NCBI GenBank assembly: GCA_937925565.1
Contig: CALALM010000260.1
Span: 1 to 13,052, forward strand
Direction: 5' to 3'
DNA: 13,052 nt
Source of the DNA: an uncultured Centipeda sp.
GTDB taxonomy: Bacteria > Bacillota > Negativicutes > Selenomonadales > Selenomonadaceae
Under the pieces are notes generated by a model. The model saw nothing but the letters and a program-made list of their open reading frames with translations. It made no database searches and was not told the DNA's origin. Positions 1 to 6,109 of the stretch are shown here, one piece after another (positions within the stretch are counted from its first letter, which is position 1; each line of letters opens with the position of its first letter). Made by a program: the position numbers and the translations under genes.

Positions 1-1551
1 ATCGTCACGCACAATGGAGGTCGGCGATGTGTGATCCTCGGGCAGACGGTCAAGAATCTCAGCGAGTACCCAGTCGCCGCGCATCTCCGCTTGCATCTTT
101 TGGGCTTCAAGACAGAGATGACTGACGCGCACCGGAATATCATATTTTTCGAGCACATCATTTTGAATGCGTGCATAATCTTCGCGCATGGTGAGAAGAT
201 ACTCCCGTCGATCTTTGCCGACCCACTTTTCCGCTTTCGGACATCCGCCGCGTTCCGGCGTGTTCGTATTGGCACGCTTGAAAAAAGTTTCGGGCGTGCG
301 CTCTTTTGTCCGCTCGATGGCATCCAGTTCCCGCGTTGAGAACATGATGTGCACATGCGGATGACGCTCACCGCCGGACATTGCTCCGATCTTTTCGTGA
401 ATCGCCCATGCGTAATAGTGCCCCTTCAGATGCTTTTCGAGGAAGCGGTCGATGATCTCTCTGTTTTGTTCCGTGGTGAGTTCCTGCGGAAGAGAAAAGA
501 CGATCTCCTTGTAACGCTCCCCGTTTGCGCGCTCGAATCGATCCGCTGCATGGAAAAAACGCAGCGGAGAATCCTTTGCCCACTGCGGAAGGTGATGACC
601 AGTCGCGACGCAGCCGCCGCGATTTGTAAATGCCGCTTCGCGATTGATGTACTGTAAATGTGCAAATGCAAAATCGCCGTCGATGTTTTTCTGCAAGACG
701 CCAAGAATGGAATCGGACGCTTTCTCTATTTCGCTTCGGCGTCCACGAGAAAGGGACCATCGCAGAGCAAGATTAGACTCTCGTCTTCCTCCGCCGAGGT
801 AAATATCTCTTTTCTCATCATCCGACAAAAGCAGGTGACGGTGTCTCCTTTGACGAGCCACATTGCCGCCGGGCAGAACATGCAGGTGAAGTCCTTTTTG
901 GGCAAGAGTTTCGGTGGTAGATTGAGGAGCGTCGGACTGGAATACGCCGATGTCGAATCCGTCGGCACTGTATTTCCAGTCTCCTCGTATACGGGCAAGA
1001 CCGCCCCGTCCGAATCTGTCTCCATCACTGTCTGCTCCGGTGTATCGTCGAGCACTGATAGCAGATCCTTGAGCGAGTCCTCGCTGCCATTCAATCTCTT
1101 CACGCTCCTTCTGCATTTTTTCGTTGGCACGCTCCAAGTCCGCATCCGAAAAATGCGCACCCAGCTGAAGGTCTCTTTCGGCGACCAGGAGATTGCGCGT
1201 GAAGCCCTCATCTCCATGAACGCCGAGTTCATCGCCGAAAATTTTCTGCGCTGTCCTGAGTGCGATTGCCTGTGTCTCGATGGATGCCCCGTGACTGACG
1301 TGAATACCGTGTGCGTCGAGCTTGATATTTCCGAAGGGACTGCTATAGAGCAGCATCGGTTTTTTCGGCAGCGACAGAATTGGATGCGTGCCGTAAATCG
1401 TATTTTTATAACTTCCTGTTTGCAGGATAAATCTGCTGTCTGCATCCTGATATTTTCCTTCGCGGTTCACATACGAGATGTGTTCTGCCGATGAGACACG
1501 CATACCATTCGGCTTCTTGTCCGACTTCAAACGGAAGTGATAGCACGCCAT
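1..1551 (-). CDS. MobA/MobL-family relaxase (MOB_Q type), C-terminus cut by window edge
   Basis: Relaxases of this family nick one strand at oriT, stay bound to the 5' end and lead plasmid or element DNA into a recipient. The frame is open for 517 codons from ATG at 1551 to base 1, so the C-terminus lies outside the window. A ribosome site AGAGGAG (1566-1560) sits 8 bases before the ATG. The N-terminus starts MACYHF and carries YVNREGKY at residues 27-34, matching YIQREGKY of RSF1010 MobA, whose Tyr is the nucleophile. A second copy, YINREAAF, begins at Tyr301. It is followed by the classic core: HLPQWAK, ERANGERYKEI (340-350), and the metal-binding HPHVHIM (His397, 399, 401). About 270 residues separate the two tyrosine motifs. 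That middle part is Arg/Glu-rich and unrecognised, though I recall similar long-insert MobA/L proteins in Negativicutes. A predicted oriT lies directly upstream. Family assignment is very secure; which tyrosine acts is not known. Confidence 0.93.
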   Translation of the reverse strand, partial: MACYHFRLKSDKKPNGMRVSSAEHISYVNREGKYQDADSRFILQTGSYKNTIYGTHPILSLPKKPMLLYSSPFGNIKLDAHGIHVSHGASIETQAIALRTAQKIFGDELGVHGDEGFTRNLLVAERDLQLGAHFSDADLERANEKMQKEREEIEWQRGLAQGSAISARRYTGADSDGDRFGRGGLARIRGDWKYSADGFDIGVFQSDAPQSTTETLAQKGLHLHVLPGGNVARQRRHRHLLLSDDEKRDIYLGGGRRESNLALRWSLSRGRRSEIEKASDSILGVLQKNIDGDFAFAHLQYINREAAFTNRGGCVATGHHLPQWAKDSPLRFFHAADRFERANGERYKEIVFSLPQELTTEQNREIIDRFLEKHLKGHYYAWAIHEKIGAMSGGERHPHVHIMFSTRELDAIERTKERTPETFFKRANTNTPERGGCPKAEKWVGKDRREYLLTMREDYARIQNDVLEKYDIPVRVSHLCLEAQKMQAEMRGDWVLAEILDRLPEDHTSPTSIVRDD

Positions 1552-1647
1552 GATCTCATCTCCTCTCGTTATTCTGCGAATATAGGTTACGGATTCTCGT
1601 TATTTTTGCAAAACCGAAGGTTCAAGGAGCGTAGGCGACTGGCAGAA

Positions 1648-1691
1648 CAGAATCATTAAATTCTTGTGAGAATCACATTTTTATGATTCTG
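1648..1691. repeat. Nested inverted repeats beside oriT
   Basis: The outer arms are CAGAATCAT (1648-1656) and ATGATTCTG (1683-1691). Inside them lies a smaller inverted repeat, ATTCT (1660-1664) and AGAAT (1669-1673), around TGTG. AGAATCA also occurs as a direct repeat at 1649-1655 and 1669-1675. The block lies between the oriT hairpin and the relaxase start, inside the predicted relaxase mRNA leader. It could be a binding site for an accessory relaxosome protein or a leader hairpin; the sequence does not decide between these. Confidence 0.55.
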
Positions 1692-1713
1692 CGTTTTTTG
1701 CCGTTCCTGCACC

Positions 1714-1750
1714 GAGTTTCTCACCCGTGAGAAACTCCTAAGTGCACCTC
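1714..1750 (+). other. oriT: Predicted origin of transfer (oriT), IncQ/RSF1010-like
   Basis: A perfect 11-base inverted repeat, GAGTTTCTCAC (1714-1724) and GTGAGAAACTC (1727-1737), has only CC between its arms. It is followed at once by CTAAGTGCACCTC (1738-1750). The R1162/RSF1010 oriT has the same plan: a GTTTCTC...GAGAAAC inverted repeat followed by TAAGTGCG|CCCT, with the nick at the bar. By analogy the nick here falls between 1746 and 1747 on the plus strand. It sits about 160 bases upstream of a MobA/MobL relaxase gene, which is the expected place. The match is by eye from memory of the R1162 sequence; no nicking data are implied. Confidence 0.85.
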
Positions 1751-1771
1751 GAAACCTCTCAAGACACCCTG

Positions 1772-1800
1772 ATTATACTATTGCGATACCACTATATCAA
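1772..1800 (-). promoter_or_regulatory. Leftward promoter of the relaxase gene
   Basis: On the minus strand, TTGATA (1800-1795) and a perfect TATAAT (1777-1772) are separated by 17 bases, a near-consensus sigma-70-type promoter. Transcription would start near 1765 and run through the oriT hairpin and the nested repeats before reaching the relaxase ATG at 1551, giving a leader of about 210 bases. In R1162 the mob promoters next to oriT are repressed by the Mob proteins; similar autoregulation is plausible here but inferred. Confidence 0.8.
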
Positions 1801-1816
1801 GTGACAGATTTGTCAC
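1801..1816. promoter_or_regulatory. Palindromic operator-like site between divergent promoters
   Basis: GTGACA (1801-1806) and TGTCAC (1811-1816) form a perfect 6-base-arm palindrome around GATT. It abuts the -35 box of the leftward relaxase promoter and lies 14 bases before the candidate rightward -35 box. The position suits a repressor or activator that controls both directions. No regulator gene is visible in the window, so the binding protein is unknown. Confidence 0.5.
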
Positions 1817-1829
1817 ATGGCACAATATG

Positions 1830-1859
1830 TTGTATCTATCGTGAGTACTATGCTAAGAT
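1830..1859 (+). promoter_or_regulatory. Candidate rightward promoter for the coiled-coil/topB/ssb operon
   Basis: TTGTAT (1830-1835) and an extended -10 TGCTAAGAT (-10 hexamer at 1854-1859) are spaced by 18 bases and read toward the small gene at 1922. The extended TG helps an imperfect -10. A start near 1866 would give a short leader of about 55 bases. An alternative is TTGTCA (1810-1815) with TATCTA (1833-1838), which is a poorer -10. Confidence 0.45.
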
Positions 1860-1881
1860 ATGAAGAGAAGTGAAATATCTT

Positions 1882-1900
1882 TTTTGCCGCAAAGGCAAAA
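1882..1900 (+). promoter_or_regulatory. Short leader hairpin before the ribosome site
   Basis: TTTTGCC (1882-1888) and GGCAAAA (1894-1900) form a 7-base stem with loop GCAAA. It ends 7 bases before the ribosome site AGGAGG (1908-1913), so it leaves that site free and could protect the 5' end or mark a protein-binding site. It is AT-rich, weak and has no U-run tail suited to a terminator. Confidence 0.35.
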
Positions 1901-1921
1901 CTTTTACAGGAGGCGATTTTC

Positions 1922-2260
1922 ATGCCGGAAGAAAATGTGAAGGATGGGACGAGGGAGATGCTCGAGAAAATCGATGCACAGCTCGTGAAGCAGAAGGAAG
2001 TTCTCGCGAAAGCGGAGAACAGTCTCGCAAGCACGCGCGAAAAAATTCGTACCTGCAAGAAGATGATTAGCGACATCGAGCGGATGCGGAGCGCGGTCAT
2101 CGGCGAGAGAGTTGTTGCGATGGGATTTGATACGCCGCAGGAACTGGAACGTCTGGAAGAAATCGCGCGCGCGAAAAAAGCAAGTGAGGACGCATCGCAG
2201 GAAACGCATTCGACGGAGATGAACACGTCGCCCGAATCGCATGAGGGGGCGATGGTGTGA
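1922..2260 (+). CDS. Small coiled-coil protein, first gene of the transfer-leading operon
   Basis: This 112-residue protein starts at ATG 1922, 8 bases after a strong AGGAGG. Residues about 14-57 are charged and heptad-like (KIDAQLVKQKEVLAKAEN, then a second helix ending near IERMRSAV), which suggests a coiled coil. A short segment, MGFDTPQELERLEEI, follows, and then a polar, probably disordered tail. The pattern of paired helices followed by a short -TP-EL- motif resembles the DUF4315 proteins of conjugative elements (uncertain, recalled only). No enzyme motif, membrane segment or signal peptide is seen. Its GTG-TGA end overlaps the GTG start of topB by four bases, so translation is probably coupled. 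A role as relaxosome or leading-region accessory factor is inferred from position only. Confidence 0.82.
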   Translation: MPEENVKDGTREMLEKIDAQLVKQKEVLAKAENSLASTREKIRTCKKMISDIERMRSAVIGERVVAMGFDTPQELERLEEIARAKKASEDASQETHSTEMNTSPESHEGAMV

Positions 2261-4269
2261 GACGGGTTTTTGTTGCAGAGAAGCCCAGCCTCGGTCGTGC
2301 GATTGCGCAGGGACTTGGCAAGTGCACGCCGGGGGATGGCTGCATCTATGCCGGCGGCGATGTCGTGACGTGGTGCTTCGGTCACATTTTGGAGCAGTGC
2401 AGCCCAGAAGAGTATGATGAAAAGTATAGAGCATGGCGCATCGAGGATTTGCCGATTCTTCCATCTGCATGGAAGATGAAGGTAAAGCAGAGTGCCGCGA
2501 AGCAGTACAAAATTATCCGTGCACTTGTGAAGGATGCGGATGAGATCATCAACGCCGGCGATCCGGATCGCGAGGGACAGCTGCTCGTCGATGAGGTGCT
2601 TAATGAGCTCGGTGTTTTGCACACAAAACCCATTCGGCGGATTCTCCTCAATGCGCTGGATGAAAAATCCGTCGCGGATGCGCTGCGGAATTTGCGCAAC
2701 AATGACGAGTTTGTCGGTCTGCGCAATTCCGCTCTTGCACGCAGTCGCGCCGACTGGCTCATCGGAATGAACCTTTCGCGCATCTATACGATTCGTGCGC
2801 GTGAGGCAGGGTATCCGAATACGGTCAGTGTCGGACGCGTGCAGACACCGACGATGGGGCTTGTCATCCGGCGTGAAATTGAAATCCGGCAATTTCGCCC
2901 GGTGACGTTCTTCACGCCGCGCATTCTTTGGCAGCATGAAAACGGCAGCTTTCTCACAAAATGGAAGCCGCGCGAACTTGATGGGGTCGATGGGGAAGGG
3001 CGCATCATCGAAAAGAATGTTGCAGAGCGCATTATAATAGAAGTAAAAAATTCTCCTGCGAAAATTTCCAGTGTAGAGCAGAAGAAAGGGACAGCTGCAC
3101 AGCGGCTTCCGTATTCACTCTCTGCGCTGCAAATCGATGCCGGCAAAGTGTTTGGATATTCACCGCAGGATGTTCTTGATGCGCAGCAGTCCCTCTACGA
3201 AAAGAAGTACACAAGCTATCCACGATCCGACTGCGACTATTTGCCGGAGAATCAGCTTGCCGATAAAGATACGATCTTAGAAAATCTTGCCGCACTCTCT
3301 GCGCCGTTTTCCGCGTTTGCTGAAAAAGCGGATCGTAGAATCAAGAGCCGCGCATGGAATGACAAAAAGATTTCTGCGCATCATGCGATCATCCCAACGA
3401 CGGTTTGTCCGAACTATGTCGAGCTCACAGAGATGGAGAAGAATCTTTATGATCTTGTCGCGCGTGCCTATATCGCACAGTTCTATTCGCCGCAGGAATT
3501 TCTCTCTACGAAAATCGAAGTTTCCGTTGGAGAGGAAATCTTTACGGCAAGCGGAAAAGTGATTTTGCAGGATGGGTGGAAGGCGCTCTATCAAAAGGAT
3601 CGGGACGAGAGCGCAGAGGCAGATGCCGATGAAGCGCAGAATCTCCCAGCTGTCCATGAGGGCGATCCCGTGCATTTCGTCGATGGGAATGTGCAGGAGG
3701 GCGTCACGAAACCGCCGCCCAGGTTCACGCCAGCGACACTTCTCAAAGCGATGAAGGAAATCCATAAGTACGTCAAGGACAAGGAACTCAAAGAAACGCT
3801 CAAAGAGTGTTCCGGGATTGGAACGGAAGCAACACGCGCCGAAGTGATTGAAGTCATCCGGAAGCGCGGCTATGTTCGGCTCGAGAAAAACAACTTCGTG
3901 CCGAATGAACTAGGCATCTCGCTGTGCAAAATTCTACCGGACAAAATTATCTTTCCGGACATTACTGCGCGATGGGAGAATGATCTGGATGCGATCAGCA
4001 GCGGAAGCATGTCTGTCGAAGATTTTTCTGCGCAGCAGGAAGTCTATGTGCGGGAACTTCTTGAAAACGCGAAAACCTCAACGATTACCCCGCCGAAAAA
4101 TATTGTGAAGTGTCCGCAATGCAGCAAGGCGATGGTGCGTAGAAAAGGAACGAAAGGGTTCTTCTGGGCTTGCTCCGGTTATCCGGAATGTAAAGCGACG
4201 CTGCCGGATAAAAATGGAAAACCGGATGCAGCCCCCAAACGTCCAACAATGAAAGCGAGGAAATTCTGA
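2257..4269 (+). CDS. topB: DNA topoisomerase III (type IA)
   Basis: Type IA topoisomerases cut and reseal one DNA strand through a tyrosine, and plasmid or ICE versions (for example RP4 TraE) are common in transfer regions. The 670-residue length is close to E. coli TopB (653). The TOPRIM domain shows VAEKPSLG near the N-terminus and the metal triad in DPDREG (Asp102, Asp104, Glu106). The active-site motif SYPRSDCDYLP has catalytic Tyr321 and Arg323. A single C4 zinc ribbon closes the protein (CPQC at 619-622, CSGYPEC at 639-645). The start is GTG at 2257, overlapping the previous stop, with AGGGGG just upstream; no better ATG is near the conserved VAEKP. Its stop shares one base with the ssb start. 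It probably resolves interlinked or underwound DNA during transfer or replication of the element. Confidence 0.96.
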   Translation: MRRVFVAEKPSLGRAIAQGLGKCTPGDGCIYAGGDVVTWCFGHILEQCSPEEYDEKYRAWRIEDLPILPSAWKMKVKQSAAKQYKIIRALVKDADEIINAGDPDREGQLLVDEVLNELGVLHTKPIRRILLNALDEKSVADALRNLRNNDEFVGLRNSALARSRADWLIGMNLSRIYTIRAREAGYPNTVSVGRVQTPTMGLVIRREIEIRQFRPVTFFTPRILWQHENGSFLTKWKPRELDGVDGEGRIIEKNVAERIIIEVKNSPAKISSVEQKKGTAAQRLPYSLSALQIDAGKVFGYSPQDVLDAQQSLYEKKYTSYPRSDCDYLPENQLADKDTILENLAALSAPFSAFAEKADRRIKSRAWNDKKISAHHAIIPTTVCPNYVELTEMEKNLYDLVARAYIAQFYSPQEFLSTKIEVSVGEEIFTASGKVILQDGWKALYQKDRDESAEADADEAQNLPAVHEGDPVHFVDGNVQEGVTKPPPRFTPATLLKAMKEIHKYVKDKELKETLKECSGIGTEATRAEVIEVIRKRGYVRLEKNNFVPNELGISLCKILPDKIIFPDITARWENDLDAISSGSMSVEDFSAQQEVYVRELLENAKTSTITPPKNIVKCPQCSKAMVRRKGTKGFFWACSGYPECKATLPDKNGKPDAAPKRPTMKARKF

Positions 4270-4691
4270 TGAACATTGTAGCTTTGAGTGGACGCCTCGC
4301 TGCGGACATTCGCGAACACTACACCAAGACAGGGAAGCATGTTATTCATTTTCCGCTTGCCGTCCGGAAAGGTTTTCAAAGAAACGAGGAGGGGAAGTAT
4401 CCCGTCAATTATTTCCAAATTGAAATTTGGAATAAGCTCGCCGACGCCTGTGTCGACCATTTGATACGTGGCGATCGAATCAATGTGATCGGTCGTCTTG
4501 ATACAGATCGCCGTCAAGATGAACAGGGGAATACTTCGTATCAGACGAAAGTTGTCGCCACGGAGATCGAGTTCCTGACACCGCAAAAGAGAGATGGTAA
4601 AACAAACGAGGAGATACCGGAAACAGTTTCGGATGAATCGTTTTCCGAAGCACCGTTCCCGGCAGTCGATGATGACGAAATCCCATTTTGA
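4269..4691 (+). CDS. ssb: Single-stranded DNA-binding protein (SSB)
   Basis: This 140-residue protein binds ssDNA and recruits repair and replication enzymes. An N-terminal OB fold (about residues 1-105, starting MNIVALSGRLAADIR, with YFQIEIWNKLAD in the middle) is followed by a short acidic linker and the typical tip DDDEIPF (134-140), through which SSBs bind partners. The ATG at 4269 overlaps the topB stop (TGATG), so the two are translationally coupled. It is the last gene of the operon; a terminator follows within 25 bases. Its place beside topB, near the predicted oriT, fits a leading-region SSB such as that of plasmid F, which protects incoming single strands. It is a plasmid-type copy rather than the chromosomal ssb, which usually sits between rpsF and rpsR. 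Confidence 0.95.
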   Translation: MNIVALSGRLAADIREHYTKTGKHVIHFPLAVRKGFQRNEEGKYPVNYFQIEIWNKLADACVDHLIRGDRINVIGRLDTDRRQDEQGNTSYQTKVVATEIEFLTPQKRDGKTNEEIPETVSDESFSEAPFPAVDDDEIPF

Positions 4692-4706
4692 TCGATACTG
4701 CTCATC

Positions 4707-4750
4707 AAAAAAGATGGATGACCGCAAACGCTGGCATCCATCCTTTTTTT
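4707..4750 (+). terminator. Rho-independent terminator after ssb
   Basis: GATGGATG (4713-4720) and CATCCATC (4735-4742) form an 8-base stem with a 14-base loop, followed by C and seven T (4744-4750). A run of six A (4707-4712) precedes the stem, so it could also stop leftward transcripts. It begins 15 bases after the ssb stop and closes the coiled-coil/topB/ssb operon. Confidence 0.85.
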
Positions 4751-4766
4751 CATGGAGAAATTCCGC

Positions 4767-4772
4767 TATACT
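4767..4772 (+). promoter_or_regulatory. Possible -10 box of the transposase gene
   Basis: TATACT lies 37 bases before the transposase ATG. The 17-base-spaced upstream position is only the T-run of the ssb terminator (4744-4749), so no proper -35 box exists now. An original -35 may have been lost with the left end of the insertion sequence. This is weak evidence. Confidence 0.3.
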
Positions 4773-4792
4773 GTGTGTTGGCGAAAACAATC

Positions 4793-4807
4793 AGAAAGGG
4801 GCTTTCT
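4793..4807 (+). promoter_or_regulatory. Hairpin enclosing the transposase ribosome site
   Basis: AGAAAG (4793-4798) and CTTTCT (4802-4807) form a 6-base stem with loop GGG, and the ribosome site AAAGGGG (4795-4801) lies within it, 8 bases before the ATG at 4810. Some insertion sequences hide their ribosome site this way to limit translation from outside transcripts. The stem is short, so the effect would be mild and is inferred. Confidence 0.35.
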
Positions 4808-4809
4808 CC

Positions 4810-6024
4810 ATGTACGAGGATTTTAACATTTTTTTATTAAAACTACCGGAGGACTGCAAGGAAATAACGACCGAGAGCTGCGTTCAATTTCATTTGCCGC
4901 GTAAGCATCATGTCTGCCCTGATTGCGGGTCGCAGCACACCTATGTTCACTCCTATCGCTCGCAAAATTTATGCGGGCTTCCAACCGATACGGTCTATAT
5001 CTATCGGAAACGCCGCTACCGTTGTCAGAAGTGCGGGAAAGCCTTTTTCGAGGAAAACTCGTTCATCGAACGTTTTCAGCGCATTCCTCGCAGTGAAATC
5101 GACAACATTATCAAGGAGCACAGCGAACTTGTTCCGTCCGCACTTATTGCACGCAGACATGGAATCTCTACGAACACTGTTATGCGTTATTTTGAGCGAG
5201 CGATGAACTGCGTCGAAGAAAAAGAGGCAGCAAGCCCAAAAACATTAAGCACCGTTATTTCAATCGATGAGTTTCGAGGAAATGCCGGTGCAAAATTTCA
5301 GGTCGTGGTCAACGATTTAGAGAAGCGTAAGTGCTGTGACATCATTGATGATCGCAGCGTTGCAACACTCTATGATAGAATCCAAGGCTATCCACTTGCG
5401 GATCGTGAAAGAGTTGCGTTGGTCAGTATTGATTTATCGCCGCTCTTTCGTCGGCTCGTTGAAGATTTTCTTCCCAATGCAGAAATCGTAGCCGATAAAT
5501 TTCACGCGGTACGACTTGCCAACGATGCACTGGACAGCATCCGAAAAGAAGTCCAGACGGGACTTGATAAACATAATAGGAAATGGTTCAAAAACTCGCG
5601 CCGCGTTCTGCTTCGACGACAACATAAACTCAGCTCAGGAGAACGCGCAAAACTCTCGCAGATGTTCAGCCTCTCCGAAAAACTGATCCTCGCCCATGCG
5701 TTGAAAGAAGAATACTATCGCCTCTTTGACAGCTGCGATCGGAAGACGTTTAAGGAACGGCTGCGGAATTTTAGGGAGCACGTTCTTGCCGCCAATATTG
5801 CGCCATTCATCAGAGTTCTAAAGACGACCGAGCAGTGGAAAGAGGAAATCTGGAACGGGATCCGTACCGGCTATAACAATGGATTCACCGAGGGCTGCAA
5901 CACAACAATTAAGACCTTGAAACGTGTATGCTACGGATTCCGTAGCTTTGCAAACTTCCGTCGGCGTATCATGTATATTCTCAACAGCGAAGAGCGTCAA
6001 AGTCGTCGTACAAAAAAATCCTAA
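4810..6024 (+). CDS. ISL3-family transposase
   Basis: This 404-residue DDE transposase moves its insertion sequence by cut-and-paste chemistry. The N-terminal zinc-binding domain shows CPDC (Cys36, Cys39) and CQKC (Cys72, Cys75). A helix-turn-helix-like stretch (SALIARRHGISTNTVMRYF) follows. The catalytic core has Asp153 in SIDEFRG, Asp208 in VSIDLSPLF and Glu361 in GFTEGCNTTIK, with the family signature ADKFHAV between the last two. Length and motif order are normal and the frame is unbroken, so the protein may be active. The frame stays open upstream to 4594, across the end of ssb, but ATG 4810 is chosen because AAAGGGG sits 8 bases before it and ISL3 similarity starts there. The stop lies 41 bases before the outer tip of the right repeat, as usual for the family. 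Confidence 0.93.
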   Translation: MYEDFNIFLLKLPEDCKEITTESCVQFHLPRKHHVCPDCGSQHTYVHSYRSQNLCGLPTDTVYIYRKRRYRCQKCGKAFFEENSFIERFQRIPRSEIDNIIKEHSELVPSALIARRHGISTNTVMRYFERAMNCVEEKEAASPKTLSTVISIDEFRGNAGAKFQVVVNDLEKRKCCDIIDDRSVATLYDRIQGYPLADRERVALVSIDLSPLFRRLVEDFLPNAEIVADKFHAVRLANDALDSIRKEVQTGLDKHNRKWFKNSRRVLLRRQHKLSSGERAKLSQMFSLSEKLILAHALKEEYYRLFDSCDRKTFKERLRNFREHVLAANIAPFIRVLKTTEQWKEEIWNGIRTGYNNGFTEGCNTTIKTLKRVCYGFRSFANFRRRIMYILNSEERQSRRTKKS

Positions 6025-6035
6025 AAATCGCCATT

Positions 6036-6065
6036 ATTTTTCTCCACAACTATTGACAAAGAGCC
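6036..6065 (-). repeat. Right terminal inverted repeat of the ISL3 element
   Basis: Read on the minus strand from 6065 inward it starts GGCTCTTTGTCAATAG and ends near GTGGAGAAAAAT. It begins with GG and lies just after the transposase stop, as in ISL3 elements. The first chromosomal bases after it are AGGATAAT; no copy of these is seen at the left side of the element. Confidence 0.75.
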
Positions 6066-6080
6066 AGGATAATTCCTGTT

Positions 6081-6109
6081 TTGAAAATCTCTTGCTTTTG
6101 TGATATAGT
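6081..6109 (+). promoter_or_regulatory. Promoter of the tgt operon
   Basis: TTGAAA (6081-6086) and TATAGT (6104-6109) are separated by 17 bases and read toward tgt, with a likely start near 6116. The promoter begins 16 bases beyond the tip of the insertion sequence, so the downstream genes can be expressed whatever lies to the left. Confidence 0.65.

Larger units (their letters stand above)
4751..6065 (+). mobile_element. ISL3-family insertion sequence, left end not recognisable
   Basis: The element holds one ISL3-type transposase gene and a clear right terminal repeat ending at 6065 (outer end GGCTCTTTGTCAATAG, read on the minus strand). On the left only TGGAGAAA (4753-4760) matches the inner part of that repeat. 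The 19 or so outer bases are absent, and the ssb terminator T-run lies where they should be. The left border given here is therefore approximate. No 8-base target duplication can be paired. The element separates the mobilization module from chromosomal genes. Confidence 0.7.

Noticed and set aside
31..1494. Several open frames on the plus strand and other minus frames (for example 658-1494 plus and 726-1445 minus)
   Set aside because: They lie across the relaxase gene, have no family motifs or ribosome sites and are low-complexity out-of-frame readings; the 517-codon minus frame carries all relaxase motifs.
1813..2937. 374-codon open frame on the minus strand
   Set aside because: It lies opposite the coiled-coil gene and topB, which have clear motifs; its translation is Ser/Arg/Ile-rich without recognisable domains.
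4594..4809. Upstream extension of the transposase frame into ssb
   Set aside because: It would cross the ssb gene and the terminator; ATG 4810 has a ribosome site at proper spacing and begins the family similarity.
4725..6073. 8-base target-site duplication around the ISL3 element
   Set aside because: The right flank AGGATAAT has no copy on the left, and the left end itself cannot be placed.
6053..6074. TTGACA in the right terminal repeat as an outward -35 forming a hybrid promoter for tgt
   Set aside because: The nearest -10-like GATAAT is only 10 bases away, and no -10 lies at 16-18 bases; TTGAAA with TATAGT further on is a better promoter.
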